From Pseudotamlana agarivorans (lineage in GTDB: Bacteria; Bacteroidota; Bacteroidia; Flavobacteriales; Flavobacteriaceae), in assembly GCF_018860245.1 (NCBI RefSeq), contig NZ_JAHKPD010000007.1, positions 1 to 64,000 of the forward strand: a DNA stretch of 64,000 nt, in the 5' to 3' direction. How positions within the stretch are numbered: the stretch's first letter is position 1; the number at the start of each line of letters is the position of its first letter. Below are positions 6,935-15,804 of this stretch, piece by piece. The translations under genes and the position numbers were made by a program. The notes below the pieces were generated by a model. That model searched no databases. It saw nothing but the letters and a program-made list of their open reading frames with translations, and was not told where the DNA came from.

Positions 6935-9403
6935 CTAATTTTTAATTATACGCTTTGTTACAGCATTATCTTTACCTGTAAGTCTGAATATATACATTCC
7001 AGACTTTAGGCTTGAAATATCAATTGAATCACCCTGTATCGCATGATTTAAAATAACCTTTCCAACTTGATCATAAACCGTTAACATATCATAACCATCG
7101 GCACCACTAATATTAACAGTATTAACCGCTGGGTTTGGCCATAATTTTACAGCAGCTGCGGCTTCGGCGCCATTTTTAGAGCTTCCTGATTTAGATGTTG
7201 CTGAACTTGCATATCCAAAAACTCTAAGTTCTTCAACACTTGTCCAGTCACCTGAATAACCATCGGCTCCAGTAATCGTAATTCTTACGTATCTGGCATC
7301 AATTTCACTAAATGAATCTGCAATTGGGTCTGAATTAGTTCCCGCTGTTGCGTTATTAGTACGATCTACGATTTCAGTATAGCTACTACCATCGGCTGAA
7401 GCTTCGATAGTATATTGGTAAGCACGGTCTTTAAAACAAATTACTTCAGTACTATTAATGGTATAAAGCCCTTCTAAATCGACAACTACCCATTCTGGAA
7501 ACCCTTCAGCAGACCATCTTGAATCTGCATCACCATCTACTAAATTAGACGCAGGATTACTAGATTGTTCTTCAGAAGAAGACACTGATTTCTCTAAAGC
7601 TACATTTGTAGATTCTACTGGTTCTGAAGACCCACTTACTGTTACAGATGTAGTATCTGTATAATCGCCATCTTCGGTTGTTACCGTAATTGTCGCAGAA
7701 CCTTCTGATATGGCTGTTACGACACCATTTGAATTTACGGTCGCTACAGAAGTATTACTACTGCTATAACTTACATCCTTATTTGAAGCATCACTTGGGC
7801 TTACAGATACAGAAAGTGCTTCTGTATTACCTGCATTTAAAGAAATGCTTGATGGTGATAATGATACTGAAGTTACATCAACCGTAGTTGGCGTTCCTGC
7901 TTCACCGAATACACGCAACTCTAATAAACTCACCCAGCTACCTGTGTATGAATCGGCGCCAGTAACTGTAATTTTCACATATCTCGCATTGACACTATCG
8001 AAGGCATCAATAATTGGACTTGAAGCCGTTCCAGGCGTTGAATTATTACTTCTATTTACAACCTCAGTATAGGACCCATTTTCCGAATTAGACACAGAAA
8101 TGGTATATTGATAAGCACGATCACTGTAGCATACTAATTCTGTGCTTTCTAATGAAAACGCAGATCCTAAATCGATTGTAGCCGATTGAGGATAACCTGA
8201 AACAGACCATCGTGATCCTGTATCACCATCCACTAAATTCGAAACAACATTATCGCCATCGGCAGAACCGGTACCTGAAATCGTTTTATTCAAGGCTAAA
8301 TTATCACCTGTAGAAGGCGCCACAACAGAAACTTCCATAGTATCCGTATAATTTCCATCTGCAGTGGTAACGGTAATGGTAGCCGTTCCTGCTGCGTTTC
8401 CTGATACTACACCTGTCGAACTTACAGATGCTACTGAAGCATTACTTGTACTGTAACTTACACTTTTATTTGATGCATCTGAAGGACTTACTGAAGCCGA
8501 CAATTCTTGAGTACTTCCTAATGAAATACTTGCCGAACTAGGTGATAATGAAACTCCTGAAACAGCCACTGGATCTGGGTCTGGATCTACTACTCCACCA
8601 CCATGCACCACAGCATAGTCATAAACGTAAACCTCACCATAATTATCTGGGTTATCAGTTTCGTCACCTTCTTTATCTGGATTACTTTGGGTATAGTTAC
8701 CAACTTTAAAGTACGTTTCATCGTAACTTAAATCCATAAGCACCTCATTACCGTCATCTTTCACTAAATACTGAGAAGCGTTTCCGCTATTGTAGGCATC
8801 TAATAAGTTGCCATCTTCAGAATAGTAACAGTAATGTTTACCATCTTCAACTAAGAAAATAACTTCGTGTTTATCGCCTAAGTTATAATCAGATTTAATC
8901 GTAACATCGTCTCTTAATTTCCCACCGTTAAAGGATAAAAATAAGTGTGAACCTTCTAAACGCATCACCATAGAGTCATCGATACCATCATCCTTATTAC
9001 CATGAATTTGTGTAGCCACTAAGTGTGACTTCACAATAGGTAAGTGTGTAATGGCCTGTTCTACATAAATCATGTGAGATCCATCGGTTGTCCAGTAAAT
9101 ATCTTTACTACCGTCTGCTTCTCTTTCACGTAGTTCAGAACGAATATAGCTTGAATTTGGAGTCGTACCATTGTCGCTACGAATAGGTGCAAAAAACACC
9201 AAGGCATCTCCGGCATCACTTACATGGAAGAATTCATTATTTGGTTCATCACAAAGTGTTTTGTCTTCTACACCATCTGGATACGTAATTTTCCATTGGT
9301 TACAGTTTGACATAAGATCTGAGGGGATTTGTGCCGAAGCGAACTGAAAAGCTCCTAAGAACACAGCGCTAAGCGCTAATCGGTTAAATAAAAAATGTTT
9401 CAT
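6935..9403 (-). CDS. Secreted PL7 alginate lyase with Ig-like, F5/8C and T9SS domains
   Basis: This 822-residue enzyme depolymerises alginate by beta-elimination outside the cell. A signal peptide ends at about A24/Q25. The PL7 domain (about 26-268) has the family motifs RSELRE (88-93), QIH (132-134) and YFKVGNYTQS (231-240), so the catalytic His, Tyr, Arg and Gln are in place. QIH, rather than QVH, is generally linked to cleavage of G-containing blocks. A BIG2 Ig-like domain (about 275-360), an F5/8 type C carbohydrate-binding-like domain (365-500), a second BIG2 (505-588), a second F5/8C (599-730) and a T9SS sorting tail (752-822, WPNPAVN to KRIIKN) follow. The whole mature protein is closely related to the last 800 residues of the next gene. 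Confidence 0.95.
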   Translation of the reverse strand: MKHFLFNRLALSAVFLGAFQFASAQIPSDLMSNCNQWKITYPDGVEDKTLCDEPNNEFFHVSDAGDALVFFAPIRSDNGTTPNSSYIRSELREREADGSKDIYWTTDGSHMIYVEQAITHLPIVKSHLVATQIHGNKDDGIDDSMVMRLEGSHLFLSFNGGKLRDDVTIKSDYNLGDKHEVIFLVEDGKHYCYYSEDGNLLDAYNSGNASQYLVKDDGNEVLMDLSYDETYFKVGNYTQSNPDKEGDETDNPDNYGEVYVYDYAVVHGGGVVDPDPDPVAVSGVSLSPSSASISLGSTQELSASVSPSDASNKSVSYSTSNASVASVSSTGVVSGNAAGTATITVTTADGNYTDTMEVSVVAPSTGDNLALNKTISGTGSADGDNVVSNLVDGDTGSRWSVSGYPQSATIDLGSAFSLESTELVCYSDRAYQYTISVSNSENGSYTEVVNRSNNSTPGTASSPIIDAFDSVNARYVKITVTGADSYTGSWVSLLELRVFGEAGTPTTVDVTSVSLSPSSISLNAGNTEALSVSVSPSDASNKDVSYSSSNTSVATVNSNGVVTAISEGSATITVTTEDGDYTDTTSVTVSGSSEPVESTNVALEKSVSSSEEQSSNPASNLVDGDADSRWSAEGFPEWVVVDLEGLYTINSTEVICFKDRAYQYTIEASADGSSYTEIVDRTNNATAGTNSDPIADSFSEIDARYVRITITGADGYSGDWTSVEELRVFGYASSATSKSGSSKNGAEAAAAVKLWPNPAVNTVNISGADGYDMLTVYDQVGKVILNHAIQGDSIDISSLKSGMYIFRLTGKDNAVTKRIIKN

Positions 9404-9464
9404 TTAGTTTAATTTGTTAATTAATAAAATGGTTTAATTGGTAGATCACTTTGGTGTGTCAATC

Positions 9465-9474
9465 TGGTTAACCA
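9465..9474. promoter_or_regulatory. TGGTTAACCA palindrome, probable operator (PL7 gene)
   Basis: This perfect 10-bp palindrome lies about 66 bp before the PL7 ATG and fits the TGGTnnACCA half-site pattern of FadR-type GntR regulators. It overlaps TTATTTTG on the minus strand, which is one base from the -7 consensus, so a bound repressor would block the promoter. Extra TTGGT half-sites lie between it and the gene. The same sequence at the same distance precedes the PL6-PL7 gene. No regulator gene is adjacent. Confidence 0.55.
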
Positions 9475-9669
9475 AAATAATCGTACAGCAATGTATAAGA
9501 AATCTCACCAATTAACAACTGTAAATCAATAATTTAGATTAACTACACATGTTAAAATCGACGAAATACATGCGATAAACCATCGTTTAATATGGTTTAA
9601 AAAATACCCGAAGCTACCGGAAAGCTTTGCTACATCAACAAAAGACTGCCATAAACCTAATTATCGCAT

Positions 9670-9704
9670 AAAAAAAGGCAGATGAATTTAATTCATCTGC
9701 CTTT
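9670..9704 (-). terminator. Terminator of the PL6-PL7 lyase gene
   Basis: The arms AAAGGCAGATGAAT (9674-9687) and ATTCATCTGCCTTT (9691-9704) form a perfect 14-bp stem with loop TTA. The A-run at 9670-9676 gives the U-run in the leftward direction. The stem differs in sequence from the terminator of the paralogous gene. Confidence 0.88.
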
Positions 9705-9724
9705 AAATTATTTATAGTTAGTGA

Positions 9725-12700
9725 CTACCTCTTGATAATACGCTTGGTCACTGCTTGTTCTTTTCCTGAAAGTCTGAAAATATACATTCCAGATTTAAAG
9801 TTAGAGATATCTACCGTTTCACCTTGAATAGGTTGATTTAAAATAACCTTACCTACTTGATCATATACGGTTAACATATCAAAACCACCAGCACCACTAA
9901 TATTCACAGTATTTACTGCTGGGTTTGGCCATAACGATACGGCTTCCGCGACAGCGCTATTAACTTTTGAAGCACCTTCTTTTGAAGTTGATGAACTCTC
10001 GTATCCAAAAACTCTAAGTTCTTCAATACTTGCCCAGTCTCCTGAGTAATCATTAGCTCCAGTAATTGTAATTCTTACGTATCTGGCGTCTATCTCGCTA
10101 AAAGAATCTGCTATTGGCTCGGAATTAGATCCGGCTGTTGAATTACTTGTACGGTCTACGATTTCAGTATAATTACTACCATCAGTTGAAGCCTCAATAG
10201 TGTACTGATAAGCACGATCCTTAAAACAAATTACTTCAGTACTATTTATAGTATAAAGTCCTTCTAAATCTACCACAACCCACTCCGGATATCCTTCAGC
10301 AGACCATCTTGAATCTGCATCACCATCTACTAAATTAGACGCTGGATTACTAGATTGTTCTTCAGAAGAAGATACTGATTTCTCTAAAGCTATGTTTGTC
10401 GATTCTTGAGGCTCTGAGGTTCCATTAACTGTAACAGATGTTAAGTCGGTATGATTTCCGTCTTCAGTGGTAACTGTAATCGTAGCAGAGCCTTCTGATA
10501 TTGCGCTTACTACGCCGTTAGAATTCACAGTCGCTACAGAAGTATTGCTACTGCTATAACTTACGTTTTGGTTGGTTGCATCACTAGGATTAATAGACAC
10601 TGTTAGAGCTTCCGTTTCACCTTCATCTAACGAAATACTAGAAGGTGATAAAGCTACTGAACTCACATCTACGGTAGAAGGTGCACCTTCTCCTGCAAAT
10701 ACACTAAGTTCCAATAAACTTACCCAACTTCCTGTATATGAATCGGCGCCGGTAACTGTAATTTTCACATACCTAGCATTAACACTATCAAATGTGTCGA
10801 TAATAGGGCTTGATGTAGAACCCGGTGTTGAATTATTACTTCTATCTACAACCTCGGTGTATGTTCCATTTTCAGAATCAGACACAGAAATAGTGTATTG
10901 GTAAGCGCGATCGCTGTAACATACTAATTCTGTACTTCCCAAGGTTAATTGTGCACCTAAATCAATAGTTGCCGACTGAGGAAAACCTGAAACAGACCAC
11001 CTTGTACCAGTATTGCCATCAACTAAGTTTGCAACGACATTGTCGCCATCTGCAGAACCCGTTCCAGACACTGATTTGTTTAACGCTAAATTATCACCAT
11101 CTGAAGGGTTTGACGCTTCTAAAACCGTAATTTCTACCGTATCGGTATAATTTCCATCTGAAGTAGAAACTGTAATTGTTGCAGTACCTTCAGAATTTGC
11201 TGTAACTACTCCGCTTGAGCTAACTGAAGCCACTGAAGCATTACTTGAACTATAATTTACACTTGTATTCGAAGCGTTTGAAGGACTAACTGTAGCCGAC
11301 AATTCTTGAGTACCTCCTATAGAAAGGCTTGCTGAACTAGGTGAAATAGAAACACCAGTAACGGCTACAGGGTCTGTTCCCCCACCATCATTATCGCCGT
11401 GCTGTACAGTAAAATCATAAACTAAAACTTCACCGTAGTTATCAGGATCGTCTGTTTCATCGCCTTCTTTTTCAGGATTACTTTGTGTATAGTTACCAAC
11501 TTTAAAGTAAGTTTCATCATAATTTAAATCCATCACATAATCATTCCCATCGGCTTGTACTAAATATGATGATGCATTACCACTGTTGTAAGCGTTTAAT
11601 AAATTGCCATCTTCAGCATAGTAGCAATAGTGTTTACCATCGACAACAAGGAAAATAACTTCATGAATATCTCCTAAATTATAATCTGTTTTAATAGTAA
11701 CATCATCTCTTAACTTACCACCATTAAATGATAAAAACAAGTGAGAATCTTCTAAACGCATCACCATAGAATCATCTATTCCATCATCTTTATTACCATG
11801 AATTTGTGTAGCAACTAGATGTGATTTCACAATGGGTAGGTGGGTAATGGCTTGCTTCACATATAACATATGAGATCCTTCTGTAGTCCAATAGATATCT
11901 GAATTACCATCTTCTGTTCTTTCTCTCAGTTCAGAACGAATATAATCCGAATTAGGCGTAGTTCCGTTATCACTTCTTACTGGCGCACGAAAAACAATGG
12001 CATCTTTGCTATCATTCACAAAGAAAAATTCGTTATCTTTTTCACATAACTGCTTTTCTTCTACACCATCTGGATAAGTAATTTTCCATTGGTCACAGTT
12101 TTCCATTAAATCTGAAGGATATTCTGCTGTACCACCACCGGTAGAACCACCTGTTACCGTTACCGAAATTGTATCGGTAAAAGAACCATCGTCGGTAGTT
12201 ACCGTTACCGTTGCGCTTCCTGCAGCTTGAGCAGAAACCTCTCCATCACTATTAACGCTCGCTATGGCGTTGTTACTACTATTATAACTTACATCTTTAT
12301 TAGTTGCATCTGAAGGACTTACCGTTGCATTCAATGATTCCGTTCCTCCAACAGTTAAGTTTATAGAACTAGTAGAGAATGAAACACCTGTTACGTCTAT
12401 GTTTGCAGATGCCATACCTTCCTGGCTCACGTTAATCGTTTGATTTGAAACACCAGAACCACTTACTGTAACAGTTCCTGTTCGCTCTGACTCACTCGTG
12501 TTTTCTGAAACTGTAATTGAAATACTTCCATTTCCAGAACCAGAAGCTGGTGAAATAGAAATCCAAGATTGGTTATCTGTTACCGACCAACTTACATTAG
12601 ACGTTACATTAACTGTTTTTGAAGATCCTTCTGAAGCGAAATCACTAACAGAAGATACCGTTAAATAATCTCCAGATGAATCATTTCCTGAGGCATCTAA

Positions 12701-14176
12701 AAAACTAGCTCCAACAGAAACGCCAACCATACCATTGGTATGTGGATAAAAAGTTGCTGAACCACTACCACCACTAACTTCATGAGCACCAGCATCCATG
12801 TTAGAATTTGGTCTTGTACGTCCTTCAACATCATTATTAACAGTAGTACTATAACCACTCCCTGCTGCATTTGCTGCTGGGCCCAAACCACTAGGTTTGA
12901 AGATTTCACCACTTGCAGAAAAATTGGCATTCGCCTCAGTAATTCCAGAATCCGAAATCCCTATTGAAGCACCTCCAAAAACATTCCCTTCATACGTCAT
13001 ACCTTGACCAGTACCAGAAATATCTCCACTAACAATATCAGAGCCTGTACTATATACCACGTTATGCGCTAAAACCCCTGTTGGGTCATAACTAGAACGA
13101 TCATTATAATAAATTGGTGACTCAACATTATATAATGTATTAAATGCAACTACAATACCATCAACTTTTTGGTAACCATTAGTAATACCACCAGAAGTAT
13201 CCGATCCACCAACTAAGGTAATTCCGTTGTTCCATTTATCACCCGAACTAATAACATCTTGAATGTAGTTATTCGTAATTACGTGGTAACTATCTGTGAT
13301 TCTAATACCACCAGTACCTTCAATATTTTCACCTAAAAAATAATTTCCATCTACGGTAGCACGAGCACCATGTCGCATAACTAAAGACCCTCTACAGGCT
13401 CTAAAAGTATTGTTACGGTAGGTGTTATCTGCACTTTTGTTAGTTATAATTTCATTCTCACCATCAGCCTTGTAGAAATAGTTCCCTTCTACAGTAACAC
13501 TAGCGCTTTTATCTTGAAATTCGCTAGTCCCCACACGAATGGTTTCACTATCACCAGAATGTGTTGTAGAGGGGTCACGTTTTATAAAATTGAAGAAATA
13601 ATTATTTCTAATAATATGCCCAACTGGATTAAAGTCGTTATACTCTAACTCTACTAGTACTAAGGCACCAGGGCTATTTTTATTTAGGAATGAACAATTT
13701 TCAACCACATTGTTTGTACCATAAAGCACGATCCAACGGTGCTTGTCAGTTCCGCTAGGTGTTAAGTTGTTAAAACCGCAGTTTCTTATGGTCGAATTGT
13801 TCGCATAAGCGCTACTCTTTCTAAATTGAATGTGATTATTACTTCCTGGCCCACCGTTCCAGTAAAAGCCATCAATAATCACGTAGTCTCCAGAAACATC
13901 CATATTGGTTAATCCTGTAAAAATAACGCCACCAGGTGTTTCCGCTCTCAGAGTTATTGGGTTGGAAGCGGTTCCATTTGCGGTAAAGTTGATTCGTTGT
14001 TCACTACTGTATGAACCGTTGGTCCATGTTACCACATCTCCAGGAGAAAGGCTTAAATCGTTAAACTCATCGGCTGAGCTTACCGTATAATCTGCGCCAA
14101 AGGTTTGGAGGGCGCACAAAAACGTCATTACGCACATGGCCATACGGCTCATGCGTTTAAATAAAACATGTTTCAT
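9725..14176 (-). CDS. Bifunctional PL6-PL7 alginate lyase, multidomain, T9SS-secreted
   Basis: This 1483-residue secreted protein joins two alginate lyase families. After a signal peptide (about 1-28) comes a PL6 (chondroitinase B-like) right-handed beta-helix at about 29-462. Its TNKSADNTYRNN and SLVMRHGARATVDGNYF segments contain the Lys and Arg expected to catalyse elimination. Next are a BACON domain (about 505-587), a BIG2 domain (590-680) and a full PL7 domain (686-925) with RSELRE, QIH and YFKVGNYTQS. The rest is BIG2, F5/8C, BIG2, F5/8C and a T9SS tail (1410-1483), in the same order as the neighbouring PL7 protein. PL6 enzymes often act on M or MG stretches and QIH-type PL7 on G-containing blocks, so the protein may attack mixed alginate. 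It was probably formed by fusion of a PL6-BACON-BIG2 unit to a copy of the PL7 gene. Confidence 0.93.
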   Translation of the reverse strand: MKHVLFKRMSRMAMCVMTFLCALQTFGADYTVSSADEFNDLSLSPGDVVTWTNGSYSSEQRINFTANGTASNPITLRAETPGGVIFTGLTNMDVSGDYVIIDGFYWNGGPGSNNHIQFRKSSAYANNSTIRNCGFNNLTPSGTDKHRWIVLYGTNNVVENCSFLNKNSPGALVLVELEYNDFNPVGHIIRNNYFFNFIKRDPSTTHSGDSETIRVGTSEFQDKSASVTVEGNYFYKADGENEIITNKSADNTYRNNTFRACRGSLVMRHGARATVDGNYFLGENIEGTGGIRITDSYHVITNNYIQDVISSGDKWNNGITLVGGSDTSGGITNGYQKVDGIVVAFNTLYNVESPIYYNDRSSYDPTGVLAHNVVYSTGSDIVSGDISGTGQGMTYEGNVFGGASIGISDSGITEANANFSASGEIFKPSGLGPAANAAGSGYSTTVNNDVEGRTRPNSNMDAGAHEVSGGSGSATFYPHTNGMVGVSVGASFLDASGNDSSGDYLTVSSVSDFASEGSSKTVNVTSNVSWSVTDNQSWISISPASGSGNGSISITVSENTSESERTGTVTVSGSGVSNQTINVSQEGMASANIDVTGVSFSTSSINLTVGGTESLNATVSPSDATNKDVSYNSSNNAIASVNSDGEVSAQAAGSATVTVTTDDGSFTDTISVTVTGGSTGGGTAEYPSDLMENCDQWKITYPDGVEEKQLCEKDNEFFFVNDSKDAIVFRAPVRSDNGTTPNSDYIRSELRERTEDGNSDIYWTTEGSHMLYVKQAITHLPIVKSHLVATQIHGNKDDGIDDSMVMRLEDSHLFLSFNGGKLRDDVTIKTDYNLGDIHEVIFLVVDGKHYCYYAEDGNLLNAYNSGNASSYLVQADGNDYVMDLNYDETYFKVGNYTQSNPEKEGDETDDPDNYGEVLVYDFTVQHGDNDGGGTDPVAVTGVSISPSSASLSIGGTQELSATVSPSNASNTSVNYSSSNASVASVSSSGVVTANSEGTATITVSTSDGNYTDTVEITVLEASNPSDGDNLALNKSVSGTGSADGDNVVANLVDGNTGTRWSVSGFPQSATIDLGAQLTLGSTELVCYSDRAYQYTISVSDSENGTYTEVVDRSNNSTPGSTSSPIIDTFDSVNARYVKITVTGADSYTGSWVSLLELSVFAGEGAPSTVDVSSVALSPSSISLDEGETEALTVSINPSDATNQNVSYSSSNTSVATVNSNGVVSAISEGSATITVTTEDGNHTDLTSVTVNGTSEPQESTNIALEKSVSSSEEQSSNPASNLVDGDADSRWSAEGYPEWVVVDLEGLYTINSTEVICFKDRAYQYTIEASTDGSNYTEIVDRTSNSTAGSNSEPIADSFSEIDARYVRITITGANDYSGDWASIEELRVFGYESSSTSKEGASKVNSAVAEAVSLWPNPAVNTVNISGAGGFDMLTVYDQVGKVILNQPIQGETVDISNFKSGMYIFRLSGKEQAVTKRIIKR

Positions 14177-14237
14177 TTAGTTTAGTTTGTTAGTTTATAA
14201 TATGGTTTAATTGGTAAATCACTTTGGTATATCAATC

Positions 14238-14247
14238 TGGTTAACCA
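14238..14247. promoter_or_regulatory. TGGTTAACCA palindrome, probable operator (PL6-PL7 gene)
   Basis: This is the second copy of the perfect palindrome, again centred about 66 bp before the ATG and again overlapping a TTATTTTG -7-like box on the minus strand. The flanks CAATC and AAATAATC are also conserved. The pair suggests one regulator controls both lyases. Confidence 0.55.
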
Positions 14248-14623
14248 AAATAATCTTAGGGCAATGTATAAGAAATACCACGAACTAACAACTGAAAATC
14301 AATATTTTAATAGAATCACTTGTGTTAAAATCGACGAAGTGCTGTCGATAAAACACCATTTTGTCAGGTTAAAATACGTGTGAAAACGCTGAAAACCGTT
14401 GCTATATCTGCAATTTTTATCCAATGAAAATGCTAAATACTCAAAAAACCAATCAAAAAATTAAACATATAAAATCAGTTAATTTTTAATTAAAATTGAA
14501 ATAATATTCACTAATACCATTAAATCGGTATACCTAATCCATATCAATAAAAATAAAAGGGGTCAACTTACATTGAAAAAGTTTTATAAATAGGCAGAAC
14601 AAACCAAATTAAAAAAAAGACAT

Positions 14624-14655
14624 AAAAAAACCCGAAGCCTAAGCTTCGGGTTTTG
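14624..14655 (-). terminator. Terminator of trxB
   Basis: CCCGAAGC (14631-14638) pairs with GCTTCGGG (14643-14650). The left A-run (14624-14630) serves the leftward trxB transcript, and a shorter T-run on the right may serve the other strand. Confidence 0.85.
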
Positions 14656-14676
14656 TATATATTAAAATATATGTTA

Positions 14677-15657
14677 TTAATTGTAAGTAGGAGTTGCCAC
14701 TTCAAAATTAGCATCTTTAGAAGCTAAATAACGTTCGGCATCTAAAGCCGCCATACAACCAGTACCTGCAGCGGTAATGGCTTGTCTATACACATGATCG
14801 GCAGCATCACCAGATACAAATACACCTTCTACATTGGTTTTGGCTGTTCCTGGTACATTGATGATGTAACCGGTCTCATCTAAATCTAAGAAGCCTTTAA
14901 AGATATCGGTATTTGGTTTATGACCAATCGCTACAAAAAATCCAGTTGCAGGAATATCTTGTTTTTCTTTAGTCACTTTATTGTAAACACGCACCCCGTG
15001 TACCACTTGCCCATCACCTAAAACTTCATCAGTTTCAGTATTGAAAAGGATTTCGATGTTTTCGGTATTTTTAACACGTTGTGCCATAATTTTAGAAGCT
15101 CTAAACTCGTCTCTACGCACAAGCATAGTTACTTTTTTACAAAGTTTAGATAAGTAATGTGCTTCTTCACATGCAGAATCACCAGCCCCTACGATAACCA
15201 CTTCTTGGTTTCTGTAGAAGAATCCATCACATACGGCACAAGCAGAAACACCACCTCCAAGTTTTAAATATTTTTGTTCAGAATCTAATCCTAAATATTT
15301 TGCAGAAGCCCCAGTTGAAATAATAACCGTATCGGCATGTATCTCCTTTTCTCCATTAACCCATACTTTATGCATATCTCCAGCAAAGTCAACTTTAGTA
15401 ACCCACCCATCACGAACATCTGCCTCAAAGCGTTCGGCTTGTTTTTGCAATTCCATCATCATTTCTGGACCAGTTACGCCTTCAGGATAACCAGGGAAAT
15501 TTTCAACTTCATTAGTTGTTGTTAATTGACCTCCAGGTTGTGTCCCTTGATATAAAACAGGACTCATATTGGCTCTTGCTGCATAAATCGCTGCCGTATA
15601 CCCAGCAGGTCCAGAACCTATAATTAGGCATTTTACTCTTTCTATTGTATCAGACAT
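14677..15657 (-). CDS. trxB: Thioredoxin-disulfide reductase
   Basis: This 326-residue cytosolic flavoenzyme passes electrons from NADPH through FAD and a redox disulfide to thioredoxin. The FAD-binding GSGPAG is at residues 14-19, the active-site CAVC at 140-143, and the NADPH-binding GAGDSA at 157-162. The C-terminal FAD motif ends in VFVSGDAADHVYRQAITAAGTGCMAALDA. Length and layout are standard for the low-molecular-weight type. It is a single gene with its own terminator and a -7-like box (minus-strand TACTTTTG) at 15679-15686. Confidence 0.97.
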   Translation of the reverse strand: MSDTIERVKCLIIGSGPAGYTAAIYAARANMSPVLYQGTQPGGQLTTTNEVENFPGYPEGVTGPEMMMELQKQAERFEADVRDGWVTKVDFAGDMHKVWVNGEKEIHADTVIISTGASAKYLGLDSEQKYLKLGGGVSACAVCDGFFYRNQEVVIVGAGDSACEEAHYLSKLCKKVTMLVRRDEFRASKIMAQRVKNTENIEILFNTETDEVLGDGQVVHGVRVYNKVTKEKQDIPATGFFVAIGHKPNTDIFKGFLDLDETGYIINVPGTAKTNVEGVFVSGDAADHVYRQAITAAGTGCMAALDAERYLASKDANFEVATPTYN

Positions 15658-15678
15658 AATCTTAACTTTTTAACATCA

Positions 15679-15686
15679 CAAAAGTA
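15679..15686 (-). promoter_or_regulatory. -7 promoter box of trxB
   Basis: On the minus strand this reads TACTTTTG, an exact match to TAnnTTTG, 21 bp before the trxB start. No good -33 TTG lies at the usual distance. Confidence 0.5.
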
Positions 15687-15753
15687 GGTTTTTTGTTAGA
15701 AAACTTACAGTTAAGTTATCAACAGTTTTTATAAAGTCATAAAATAAAACTAT

Positions 15754-15782
15754 AAAAAAAAGCCTCGACAACGAGGCTTTAA
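15754..15782 (-). terminator. Terminator of the periplasmic PPIase gene
   Basis: AAAGCCTCG (15759-15767) pairs with CGAGGCTTT (15772-15780), with a four-base loop. The A-run to the left gives a U-run for the leftward transcript. It lies 23 bp past the stop codon. Confidence 0.85.
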
Positions 15783-15804
15783 TTTTAATCTATGCTTTTT
15801 AGGC

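Larger units (their letters stand above)
9404..9724. other. Leader of the PL7 gene and terminator of the PL6-PL7 gene
   Basis: This 321-bp region between the two lyase genes has no other gene. From 9404 to about 9600 it carries the PL7 leader, very similar to the leader before the upstream PL6-PL7 gene, including TGGTTAACCA. From 9670 to 9704 it carries the terminator of that upstream gene. Confidence 0.8.
14177..14676. other. Leader and promoter region of the PL6-PL7 gene
   Basis: This 500-bp stretch has no gene. From 14177 to about 14340 it closely matches the PL7 leader (AAACATG start context, TTTAATTGGTAAATCACTTT, TGGTTAACCA, CAATGTATAAGAAAT), so the control region was duplicated with the gene. 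From 14341 to 14620 it is AT-rich with no recognisable element. The trxB terminator closes it. Confidence 0.75.

Noticed and set aside
12697-12930. Open frames on the other strand or phase inside the alginate lyase genes
   Set aside because: They lie in low-complexity, strongly biased coding DNA, are antisense or out of phase to clear domains, and have repetitive composition.
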